Assembly (NCBI GenBank): GCA_902464965.1
Contig: CABQLI010000066.1
Coordinates: 1-12,110 of the forward strand
Source: an uncultured Collinsella sp.
GTDB taxonomy: Bacteria; Actinomycetota; Coriobacteriia; Coriobacteriales; Coriobacteriaceae
DNA: 12,110 bases
Direction of reading: 5' to 3'
Part shown: piece by piece, positions 6,500 to 12,110 of the stretch
How the letters are laid out: the number at the start of each line of letters is the position of its first letter
How positions within the stretch are numbered: position 1 is the stretch's first letter
The notes under the pieces: model-generated
The model's database searches: none
Told to the model about the DNA's origin: nothing
The model's input: the letters and a program-made list of their open reading frames with translations, nothing else
Position numbers and translations under genes: made by a program

Positions 6500-7288
6500 A
6501 TGACCGAAGCCGCTGTTGAAACCTACGACACCACGACTAGAGGCGCCGCCTCGATGGCAGCCTATCGCGCCGTTCGCATCCTGCAACTATTAAGCGAAAA
6601 CACCGGCGAGGACAAGGCCATGCTTTCCGATGAGTTGATCCGGCGCCTCGCCCATCCCGACGACCCCGCCCGCATGCCCATCTCGGCGGCGCGGCGCAGC
6701 ATCTACACCGCCATCTCCGCGCTTCGCCATGCCGGATACGAAATTGAGTACAAACGCGGCGTGGGCTACAAACTTCTTACCCGCCCGCTCACCGATGAAG
6801 AGATCATCCGGCTCCACGGTATGGTCATGCGCAACCGCTCCACGCCTATCGCTATCCGCAAGAGCATGGCGCAGCACTTAGTTGCCATGGCGAGTGCCGA
6901 CGTTCGCGGCTACCTCGATACACCCGAACCCGCTCCAAGCGCAGGCAGCAAGGCTACCAAGGCAACGCGCGCGCCCATCAAGCGCATCGACACGTGCGAG
7001 CTCGTCGAGCAGGCCATCGACCACGGAACCACGGTGAGTTTTGATATTTCGAGCGTCACGACACGCGGCGAAACCGAAGCAGCACGGATGACACTCCGTC
7101 CCTTTGCCATCAGGCAGCGCGATGGCATCTCGTATCTGCTGGGAACGGTCTACGACGCCCGAGGCACCGACGATACGCTGCGCACCGTCGAGATCGCCCG
7201 TATGAGAAACGTCAGCACGCGCCTGCTCGACGGCAAGAAGCTCTTCGCCGCCCTCGACGAGGAGGACGACGCCTCCTCCGCCGCATAA
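6500..7288 (+). CDS. HTH regulator with WYL-like domain
   Basis: Cytoplasmic transcription factor of 262 residues. The N-terminal third is a helix-turn-helix region (AAYRAVRILQLLSE at about 20-33, then SAARRSIYTAISALRHAGYEIEYKRGVGYKL at about 62-92), the arrangement seen in YafY/PafBC-type regulators. A middle helical part (TDEEIIRLHGMVM) and a linker rich in Ala, Lys and Pro (about 141-160) lead to a C-terminal WYL-like domain: LRPFAIRQRDGISYLLGTVYD (199-219), then RTVEIARMRNV. The namesake triad reads SYL rather than WYL. The start is taken as ATG 6500, 10 bases after AAGGA; GTG 6491 in the same frame is too close to it. The ligand and targets are unknown. The importer operon starts 70 bases downstream from its own promoter, so a regulatory link is only suggested by adjacency. 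Confidence 0.8.
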   Translation: MTEAAVETYDTTTRGAASMAAYRAVRILQLLSENTGEDKAMLSDELIRRLAHPDDPARMPISAARRSIYTAISALRHAGYEIEYKRGVGYKLLTRPLTDEEIIRLHGMVMRNRSTPIAIRKSMAQHLVAMASADVRGYLDTPEPAPSAGSKATKATRAPIKRIDTCELVEQAIDHGTTVSFDISSVTTRGETEAARMTLRPFAIRQRDGISYLLGTVYDARGTDDTLRTVEIARMRNVSTRLLDGKKLFAALDEEDDASSAA

Positions 7289-7357
7289 GACCCTCCGCCG
7301 CCCATTCGACTACCCGTACCGCCCATCCGATTCTGTATTAAAAAACCCGCCAGGCTG

Positions 7358-7385
7358 TTGTAAAAATGGACATCAGCGCTACTAT
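7358..7385 (+). promoter_or_regulatory. Promoter of the ABC importer operon
   Basis: TTGTAA (7358-7363) and TACTAT (7380-7385) are 16 bases apart. Transcription would start near 7392. TAAAAATGG (7361-7369), overlapping the -35 box, is inverted as CCATTTTTA at 7424-7432, which could mark a pair of operator half-sites. Confidence 0.6.
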
Positions 7386-7390
7386 AGTTC

Positions 7391-7416
7391 CACTTGCACT
7401 TTGTCCCAGTGCAGTG
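7391..7416 (+). promoter_or_regulatory. Leader hairpin at the 5' end of the importer transcript
   Basis: TGCACT (7395-7400) pairs with AGTGCA (7408-7413) around TTGTCCC, and CAC (7391-7393) can add to it by pairing with GTG (7414-7416) across one bulged T. The hairpin would sit at the extreme 5' end of the message. No T-box consensus is present. It may stabilise the transcript or bind a regulator. Confidence 0.4.
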
Positions 7417-7448
7417 TTTCCAGCCATTTTTATACTGGGGGTAATGAT

Positions 7449-8429
7449 ATGAAGGACATCACCATCAGCCGCAGGAGCCTTCTGGTCTCCGCCGGCCTGC
7501 TCGCGCTCGCCCCGCTCGCCGGATGCGGCGGCAACTCTGGTTCCGGCTCTGCTGCCGTCGGTTCCGACTACACCATCGGCGTTCTGCAGCTCACCGAGCA
7601 CTCCGCGCTCGATGCCGCCAACGACGGCTTCGTCAAGGCCATCAAGAAGAGCGGCCTTAAGGTCAAGATCGACCAGAAGAACGCCCAGAACGACCAGTCC
7701 ACGTGTAAGTCCATTGCCGACAAGTTTGTGGGCGACAACGTCAACCTGATTTATGCCATCGCCACGCCCGCCGCGCAGGCTGCCGCCGGCGCCACGGCCG
7801 ATATCCCCATCGTGGGCTGTGCCATCACCGACTACGCCGCCTCCGGCCTGGTCCAGGACAACGACAAGCCGGGCACCAACGTCACGGGCGCTTCCGACCT
7901 CACCCCGGTCGCCGAGCAGCTCGAGATGATGCAGAAGGTCCTGCCCGACGTTAAAAAGGTCGGCCTGCTCTACTGCACCGCCGAGTCCAACTCCGACGTC
8001 CAGATCAAGGCCGCCAAGAAGGAGCTCGACAAGCTGGGCCTCGAGTACACTGACTTCACCGTCTCGAGCTCCAACGAGATTCAGTCCGTCGTCGAGTCTG
8101 CCGTGGGCAAGGTCGACGCGCTGTACTCCCCCACCGACAACACCATCGCCGCGGGTGCCTCGCAGGTCGGCCAGATCTGCAAGGAAAACAAGCTTCCCTT
8201 CGTGACCGGCGAGGAGGGCATGTGCATGGCCGGCGGCCTGTTCACCCTCTCCATCAACTATGAGGACCTGGGCTACGCCGCGGGCGAGATGGCCGTTAAG
8301 ATCCTGAAAGGCGAGGCTAAGCCCGAAGACATGCCGATCAAACACCTCTCGAGCAAGGACCTGGTCGTCGTCAAGAACGACGAGATGGCCGAGGCCCTGG
8401 GCATCGACCTTTCCGCTCTGGACGCGTAA
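7449..8429 (+). CDS. ABC importer substrate-binding lipoprotein (TrpX-like)
   Basis: Extracytoplasmic solute-binding lipoprotein of 326 residues, ABC_sub_bind type (the COG2984 group, whose studied members bind tryptophan or tyrosine). The signal peptide carries SRRSLL at residues 7-12, a hydrophobic core, and the lipobox LAGC with acylated Cys26. A Gly/Ser-rich tether follows. The mature domain opens with YTIGVLQLTEHSALDAANDGF and continues with NLIYAIATPAAQA, GASDLTPVAEQLEMM, KKVGLLYCTAESNS and LYSPTDNTIAAG, in the periplasmic-binding-protein fold. The start is fixed by GGGGGT 7 bases before ATG 7449. It is the first gene of an importer whose permease and ATPase follow at 8633 and 9549. Aromatic amino acid uptake is the likeliest role but is inferred from family members only. 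Confidence 0.9.
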   Translation: MKDITISRRSLLVSAGLLALAPLAGCGGNSGSGSAAVGSDYTIGVLQLTEHSALDAANDGFVKAIKKSGLKVKIDQKNAQNDQSTCKSIADKFVGDNVNLIYAIATPAAQAAAGATADIPIVGCAITDYAASGLVQDNDKPGTNVTGASDLTPVAEQLEMMQKVLPDVKKVGLLYCTAESNSDVQIKAAKKELDKLGLEYTDFTVSSSNEIQSVVESAVGKVDALYSPTDNTIAAGASQVGQICKENKLPFVTGEEGMCMAGGLFTLSINYEDLGYAAGEMAVKILKGEAKPEDMPIKHLSSKDLVVVKNDEMAEALGIDLSALDA

Positions 8430-8499
8430 TGCTATACGCGGCATGCGTCTAGAGCCCGTGCTCGCGCTTTAGCCGCGTTATTCAATATCTGAGCCACAG

Positions 8500-8537
8500 G
8501 GGCGGGCGCTGTAGACCGGCGTCCGCCCTGCTTGTTT
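8500..8537 (+). terminator. Hairpin between lipoprotein and permease genes
   Basis: GGGCGGGCGC (8500-8509) pairs with GCGTCCGCCC (8519-8528), including one G-U, around a 9-base loop, followed by the weakly T-rich TGCTTGTTT. Lying in the 203-bp gap inside an otherwise collinear importer operon, it may partially terminate or protect the 3' end of the lipoprotein message, so that binding protein is made in excess of the membrane parts. I see no convincing separate promoter before the permease. Confidence 0.5.
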
Positions 8538-8632
8538 CAGGTAAAACAAAACGTCTGTCCGTAACTCTTCTATGCATTGTTACCGCTATTATGGTGAATC
8601 ACGTGTCCACCCTATCCTAGGAGGTATGAAGC

Positions 8633-9556
8633 ATGCTCATTGCATTGCAGGGCGCCGTTTCGCAGGGCGTCCTCTGGGGCATTATGGTGCTTGGCGTGTT
8701 TATCACGTTCCGCCTGCTCGACATTCCCGATATGACCTGCGACGGCAGCTTTGCCCTCGGCGGCTGCGTCTGCGCTGTGCTCATCGTCAATAACAACGTC
8801 GACCCGCTGTTCGCCGTGCTGGCCGGTATGTGCGCCGGCGCCATCGCGGGCGCCGTCACGGGCATTCTGACCACCGTCTTTGAGATTCCCGCGATCCTCG
8901 CCGGAATCCTCACCCAGATCAGCCTGTGGTCCATCAACCTGCGCATCATGGGCAAGTCCAATACGCCCATTCTTGCCAAAGGCACCGTGTTCTCGGCCGT
9001 CAGCAATATGACCGGTCTGCCGCAGTCCACCGTTGCCATCATCTTGGGCATCCTGCTCGCCGTGGCTATCGTTGCCATCCTGTATTGGTTCTTTGGCACC
9101 GAGATCGGCTCGGCGCTGCGAGCCACCGGCAACAACGAGTACATGATCCGCGCTCTGGGCGTCAACACCAACTCCACCAAGATGATCGCCCTCGTGCTCT
9201 CCAACGCCCTCATCGGCCTTTCGGGCGCGCTCATCTGCCAGAGCCAAAAGTATGCCGACATTGGTATGGGCACCGGTGCCATCGTTATCGGTCTTGCCGC
9301 CATTGTTATCGGCGAGGTGCTCGGCCGTCTGCTTCCCGGCGGCCTCACGCAGTTTAGCGTCCGTCTTGCCTCCGCCGTCTTTGGCTCCGTGGTGTACTTC
9401 CTTATCCGCGCCATCGTGCTGCAGTTGGGCATGGACGCCAACGACATGAAGCTGCTCTCCGCCGTGATCGTCGCCGTGGCCCTGTGCGTGCCCGTGGTTT
9501 GGGAGCGCTATAAGCTCCGCAGCTCCTACACGAAGGGAGATGAGGCAGATGCTTAA
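8633..9556 (+). CDS. ABC importer permease (TrpY-like, COG4120 type)
   Basis: Integral membrane permease of 307 residues with about eight hydrophobic segments. The opening part (VSQGVLWGIMVLGVFITFRLLDIPDMTCDGSF) is characteristic of the COG4120 branch, related to the BPD_transp_2/LivH-type permeases. GTEIGSALRATGNNEYMIRALG (about 160-181) is the cytoplasmic coupling loop that contacts the ATPase. Near the C-terminus is a conserved glycine-rich stretch, GMGTGAIVIGLAAIVIGE. AGGAGG at 8619-8624 lies 8 bases before ATG 8633 and decides the start over the ATG at 8626, which is too close. Its last 8 bases overlap the ATPase gene, indicating translational coupling. It forms the channel of the importer with the lipoprotein upstream. 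Confidence 0.92.
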   Translation: MLIALQGAVSQGVLWGIMVLGVFITFRLLDIPDMTCDGSFALGGCVCAVLIVNNNVDPLFAVLAGMCAGAIAGAVTGILTTVFEIPAILAGILTQISLWSINLRIMGKSNTPILAKGTVFSAVSNMTGLPQSTVAIILGILLAVAIVAILYWFFGTEIGSALRATGNNEYMIRALGVNTNSTKMIALVLSNALIGLSGALICQSQKYADIGMGTGAIVIGLAAIVIGEVLGRLLPGGLTQFSVRLASAVFGSVVYFLIRAIVLQLGMDANDMKLLSAVIVAVALCVPVVWERYKLRSSYTKGDEADA

Positions 9557-10343
9557 GCTCTCGCATGTCAAGAAGACCTTTAACAAGGGCACCGTCACCG
9601 AGAAGCGCGCGCTCACCGGCGTCGACCTCACCTTGAATGACGGCGACTTTGTAACCGTGATCGGCGGCAACGGCGCCGGCAAGTCCACGCTGCTCAACAT
9701 GATCGCCGGCGTGTACCCGCTCGATTCGGGCGTTATTGAGCTCGACGGCACCGATATCTCGCGCCTGAGCGAGTCGCAGCGCGCCAAGTACCTGGGCCGC
9801 GTGTTTCAGGACCCCATGCGCGGTACCGCTGCCGACATGCAGATCGCCGAGAACCTGGCCCTCGCCAAGCGTCGCGGCCAGCGTCGCGGCCTTTCGTGGG
9901 GCGTTACCAAGGCCGAGAAGGACGAGTACGTTGAGCTGCTCAAGCGCCTGGACCTTGGTCTGGACACACGCCTCAACGCCAAGGTCGGCCTGCTCTCGGG
10001 CGGCCAGCGCCAGGCACTCACCCTGCTGATGGCCACGCTCACCAGGCCGCGCCTGCTGCTGCTCGACGAGCACACCGCGGCCCTCGACCCCAAGACGGCC
10101 TCTAAGGTGCTTAACCTGACCGAGGAGATCGTCGACGAGAACCACCTGACCACGCTCATGGTCACGCACAACATGAACGACGCCATCCGTCTGGGCAACC
10201 GTCTGATCATGATGCACGAAGGCCACGTGATCTACGACGTGGCGGGCGATGAGAAGAAGTCGCTCACCGTAGCCGACCTGCTGCAGAAGTTCGAGGAGGT
10301 CTCGGGAGGCGAGCTCGCCAACGACCGCATGCTGCTGAGCTAA
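9549..10343 (+). CDS. ABC importer ATPase (TrpZ-like, COG1101 type)
   Basis: Cytoplasmic ATP-binding subunit of 264 residues that powers the importer. All nucleotide-binding motifs are intact: Walker A GGNGAGKST (39-47), Q-loop Gln87 in VFQDP, signature LSGGQRQ (149-155), Walker B LLLLDE with catalytic Glu174, D-loop ALD, and the switch His207 in VTHNM. The segment FQDPMRGTAADMQIAENL after the Q-loop is typical of the COG1101 group partnered with COG2984 and COG4120 proteins. The start is taken as ATG 9549, with AAGGGAG at 9533-9539 and GAGG closer by. The ATG at 9540 in the same frame directly abuts that ribosome binding site. The stop codon is part of the following terminator stem. Confidence 0.94.
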   Translation: MLKLSHVKKTFNKGTVTEKRALTGVDLTLNDGDFVTVIGGNGAGKSTLLNMIAGVYPLDSGVIELDGTDISRLSESQRAKYLGRVFQDPMRGTAADMQIAENLALAKRRGQRRGLSWGVTKAEKDEYVELLKRLDLGLDTRLNAKVGLLSGGQRQALTLLMATLTRPRLLLLDEHTAALDPKTASKVLNLTEEIVDENHLTTLMVTHNMNDAIRLGNRLIMMHEGHVIYDVAGDEKKSLTVADLLQKFEEVSGGELANDRMLLS

Positions 10344-10383
10344 AACCTGCCAAAAAGGGACAGGTTTATTTTGGCAGGTTTTA
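10341..10383 (+). terminator. First terminator of the importer operon, GGGACAG loop
   Basis: A 15-bp perfect stem runs from TAAAACCTGCCAAAA (10341-10355) to TTTTGGCAGGTTTTA (10369-10383), with the loop AGGGACAGGTTTA. The left arm includes the ATPase stop codon. It shares the AAACC...GGTTT base and GGGACAG loop with the two other hairpins in this window. Confidence 0.85.
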
Positions 10384-10397
10384 TCTGCGCAAACGCC

Positions 10398-10437
10398 AAA
10401 ACCGCCGCAAAGGGACAGACGCCCTTGCGGCGGTTTT
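10398..10437 (+). terminator. Second terminator of the importer operon, GGGACAG loop
   Basis: AAAACCGCCGCAA (10398-10410) and TTGCGGCGGTTTT (10425-10437) form a perfect 13-bp stem around AGGGACAGACGCCC, in which GGG and CCC can pair further. It lies 14 bases after the first terminator, giving a tandem pair. Confidence 0.85.
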
Positions 10438-10501
10438 CGCATATTATGTCGATAATCCGATATTCAACCAGACATTCTGGCTAAGGACTAAGGAAACTGC
10501 C

Positions 10502-10665
10502 ATGAAAAGACCTCTTCCCCGTCTTGCTTGACCGCCGCACTCCTTACCGGCGTGCTCGCCGGCGCCCCAGCTTACGCCACCGCGACCGCCCCATCTCAAG
10601 TTATCGGCCCGTCCGATGTGATCGGACGGGCTTTTTGGTGGGTATCATGGTTGAATGATCATTAG
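10502..10665 (+). pseudogene. Frameshifted remnant of a secreted protein gene
   Basis: ATG 10502, with AAGGA just upstream, starts MKRPLPRLA and then meets a TGA at 10529. Moving one frame gives LTAALLTGVLAGAPAYA, a textbook hydrophobic signal-peptide core with an Ala-X-Ala cleavage site, then TATAPSQVIGPSDVIG. Restoring a single base near 10528 would join the two into one Sec signal peptide. The second frame ends at 10663-10665, after crossing a strong terminator (10607-10636), so the body of the protein seems to have been lost and only the export signal remains. Identity of the ancestor is unknown. A sequencing error could explain the frameshift but not the shortness. Confidence 0.6.
10607..10636 (+). 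terminator. Strong terminator after the secreted-protein remnant
   Basis: GCCCGTCCGAT (10607-10617) and ATCGGACGGGC (10621-10631) form a perfect 11-bp stem with a GTG loop and then TTTTT. It lies inside the degraded frame and only 44 bases before the mscS start, so it isolates mscS from upstream transcription. Confidence 0.9.
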
Positions 10666-10679
10666 GAGGTTTTCCCTAC

Positions 10680-11447
10680 ATGGAATTGTTTGAGCCGATT
10701 CTTCATTTCTTTGAGCAACGGTGGGTCCACAACATCATCTGGGCCGGCATCTTGGCAATAGGCACGGCAATCGCCACCAAAGTCGTTTCCAAGACGCTGC
10801 GCCACCTACTCAACCGCGACGATAACCCGCTTCCAGCATCGAGCATCTTCATCAACATCGCTCGCGCCGTCATCTGGATGATCGGCGGCAGCTTTATCCT
10901 CGACAACTGCTTTGGCATTAACGCAAACGCGCTCGTCGCCGCTCTTGGCGTCGGCGGCATCGCCATCTCCCTGGGCTTTCAGGACACGCTCTCAAACCTT
11001 ATCGGCGGCATGCAGGTGACCTTTATGGGCATCATCAAGCCTGGCGACAACATCGAGGTCGGTGGTGTATCAGGCGTGGTCCAGGACATCACCTGGCGCC
11101 ACACGACCATCGAAGATGCCTGCGGGCAGACTATCATCGTCCCCAACTCCAACATCTCCAAGAACACGCTCGTGCATTTGATGCCCTTTGGGCGCGTAGC
11201 CGTCCCCGTCGCGGTGAAAGACCCCTCAAAATGGGCTTCGCTCGACGCACTGGCAGACGAGCTGACCAGCGCCACTAAAACGGCCGTCTCGCCCATCTCG
11301 GGTTTTGACAAGGAGCCGTATGTGCTCTTTAGCGAGATCGGCGACTTTGGCATTAAGGGCAAGATCATCTTTATCGTCAGCGACGACAGCACTACTTTCA
11401 CGGCAGCCGACGCCTGCATCCGCGCCATCGCCCCCATCATCGCCTAA
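10680..11447 (+). CDS. mscS: Small-conductance mechanosensitive channel (MscS family)
   Basis: Cytoplasmic-membrane channel of 255 residues that opens under membrane tension to release solutes during hypo-osmotic shock. Three membrane helices are visible at about 16-36, 53-74 and 82-117. The pore-lining third helix has the MscS pattern ALVAALGVGGIAISLGFQD followed by TLSNLIGG. The beta domain follows (IKPGDNIEVGGVSGVVQDI, then QTIIVPNSNISKN), with a short C-terminal alpha/beta domain. Its length is slightly below the 286 residues of E. coli MscS, without N-terminal extensions. ATG 10680 is preceded by AGGAGG 10 bases upstream. The gene is flanked by terminators and is probably transcribed alone, though no clear promoter stands out in the short gap before it. 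Confidence 0.93.
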   Translation: MELFEPILHFFEQRWVHNIIWAGILAIGTAIATKVVSKTLRHLLNRDDNPLPASSIFINIARAVIWMIGGSFILDNCFGINANALVAALGVGGIAISLGFQDTLSNLIGGMQVTFMGIIKPGDNIEVGGVSGVVQDITWRHTTIEDACGQTIIVPNSNISKNTLVHLMPFGRVAVPVAVKDPSKWASLDALADELTSATKTAVSPISGFDKEPYVLFSEIGDFGIKGKIIFIVSDDSTTFTAADACIRAIAPIIA

Positions 11448-11485
11448 ACCACCGCAAAGGGGTCAGGCATCTTTGTAGTGGTTTT
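11446..11485 (+). terminator. mscS terminator, GGGTCAG loop
   Basis: AAACCACCGCAAAG (11446-11459) pairs with CTTTGTAGTGGTTT (11471-11484) with one C-A mismatch and one G-U, around GGGTCAGGCAT. It overlaps the last two bases of the mscS stop codon. It is the third member of the hairpin family seen after the importer operon. Confidence 0.8.
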
Positions 11486-11510
11486 CATTCGTGGTACCAT
11501 GGTTCATATA
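11482..11510 (+). promoter_or_regulatory. Possible promoter of the right-edge gene
   Basis: TTTTCA (11482-11487) and CATATA (11505-11510) are 17 bases apart. Neither box is strong and the first overlaps the mscS terminator, so this is tentative. Confidence 0.3.
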
Positions 11511-11524
11511 GTTGTTTAAACGAC
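11511..11524. promoter_or_regulatory. Palindrome between promoter and ribosome binding site
   Basis: GTTGTTTAAACGAC is a 14-bp palindrome with one mismatched pair, lying directly after the putative -10 box and 3 bases before GGGAG. The position suits a repressor operator; the binding protein is unknown. Confidence 0.4.
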
Positions 11525-11539
11525 TAAGGGAGCAACATC

Positions 11540-12110
11540 ATGGAAGAGGCCTATCGTCAAGCACGCAAGCGCGGCGAGCAAGGACGTCGACGCGCCATTA
11601 GCCAAAGCGAGCATCCATACCTTACGGACCTCGACAGTTTGGTTGCTCATCTCCCCTTAGGTCAGCGAGAGAATGTCGGCCTGCGGGATATTCCGCTCGA
11701 AATGGTCGTCGGCACGGTCACCAAAGGCCGTCAGTCCGCCTTTTCGTGTAACTTTATGCCCCTGCTTCCGTTTAACACCGAGTTCGCCCGCAAGTGGTCC
11801 AACCTCTACGACATCCAGGTAACCGAGGGCTATCGCGACCCCATCATCGTCACCGAGTTCATGCATCGGTTCTATGTCCAGGAAGGCAACAAACGCGTCA
11901 GTGTCCTCAAATTCCTGGACGCCCCGACGGTTTCGGCCAGGGTCACCCGTCTCTACCCTGGCACATGGGATTCCGTCGAAAGCCGCCTGTACGGAGAATT
12001 CTGCGCGTTTTGGCGCGTCTGTCCCCTATACGAGATCGAGTTCTCGCGTGAGGGAAGCTACGAAACGCTCGCCAAGATGCTCGGTCAGAACCTTATCGAA
12101 AAATGGCCGC
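11540..12110 (+). CDS. Protein with ParB-like N-terminal domain, partial
   Basis: The first 190 codons are present and the frame is still open at the window edge. ATG 11540 has GGGAG 7 bases upstream. There is no signal peptide: the protein opens with a basic helix (MEEAYRQARKRGEQGRRRA). Residues about 50-140 look like a ParB/sulfiredoxin-type fold: IPLEMVVGT, FMPLLPFNTEFARKW, DPIIVTEFMHRFYVQEGNKRVSVLKF, where EGNKR corresponds to the ParB box GxRR-like motif. This is followed by RLYGEFCAFWRVCPLYEIEFSREGSY. I recall this N-terminal module from long Clostridia and Coriobacteriia proteins annotated as BMP-family ABC transporter substrate-binding proteins, with the binding domain at the C-terminus. 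That part would lie beyond the window, so this is a recollection rather than something shown here. Confidence 0.65.
   Translation, partial: MEEAYRQARKRGEQGRRRAISQSEHPYLTDLDSLVAHLPLGQRENVGLRDIPLEMVVGTVTKGRQSAFSCNFMPLLPFNTEFARKWSNLYDIQVTEGYRDPIIVTEFMHRFYVQEGNKRVSVLKFLDAPTVSARVTRLYPGTWDSVESRLYGEFCAFWRVCPLYEIEFSREGSYETLAKMLGQNLIEKWP

Noticed and set aside
7289..7448. T-box riboswitch before the amino-acid-type importer
   Set aside because: The leader is only about 57 bases after the predicted start and contains no T-box core or specifier-loop features.
7338..8444. Long antisense open frame opposite the lipoprotein gene
   Set aside because: Low-complexity Val/Gly/Asp-rich translation, covers the importer promoter, and the sense gene is unmistakable.
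8564..8592. Separate promoter before the permease gene
   Set aside because: TATTAT at 8587-8592 is a fair -10 box, but the sequence 17 bases upstream (ACTCTT) is not a -35 and there is no TGn extension.
8612..10442. Long overlapping antisense open frames opposite permease and ATPase
   Set aside because: They are shadows of the two sense genes in GC-rich DNA, rich in His, Gly, Gln and Asp, and lack family motifs.

Overview
The window looks like ordinary chromosome from a GC-rich, Gram-positive-type bacterium. The gene style, strong AGGAGG-like ribosome binding sites, TAGAAT-type -10 boxes and hairpin terminators with GGGACAG loops suggest a gut Coriobacteriia member, most likely Collinsella. 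That assignment comes from recognising the style, not from a database search. I see no phage genes, transposase, CRISPR array, rRNA or tRNA.

Layout. On the minus strand at the left are a fused FeoA-FeoB ferrous iron transporter (116-2476) and an alpha/beta-hydrolase (2950-3849). They are separated by a 473-bp gap. That gap holds the feoB promoter with two tandem operator-like palindromes, a half-copy of a GGGACAG repeat, a three-unit palindromic array and a large hairpin that probably ends the hydrolase transcript. From about 3.97 kb every gene is on the plus strand: a stand-alone glucose-type PTS EIIA protein (4093-4656), asparaginyl-tRNA synthetase (4838-6241), an HTH/WYL-type regulator (6500-7288), a three-gene ABC importer of the TrpXYZ-like type (lipoprotein 7449-8429, permease 8633-9556, ATPase 9549-10343), a broken remnant of a secreted protein (10502-10665), an MscS channel (10680-11447), and the 5' part of a protein with a ParB-like N-terminal domain that runs off the right edge (11540-12110).

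How the parts work together. Most genes are single transcription units bounded by their own promoters and terminators. The clear operon is the ABC importer, where permease and ATPase overlap by 8 bp. The lipoprotein gene lies 203 bp upstream, with a hairpin between them that may reduce downstream expression. The feo promoter architecture suggests metal-dependent repression, and the EIIA promoter carries a LacI-type palindrome downstream of the start site.

Nothing here is a convincing new multi-gene system. The points most worth following are the non-coding structures: three terminators with differing but co-varying stems and a conserved GGG(A/T)CAG loop, the palindromic array plus pseudoknot-capable hairpin between feoB and the hydrolase, the tandem feo operators, and the frameshifted signal-peptide remnant fused to a terminator. 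Several starts were moved downstream from the longest open frame because a good ribosome binding site lies in front of an internal GTG or ATG.
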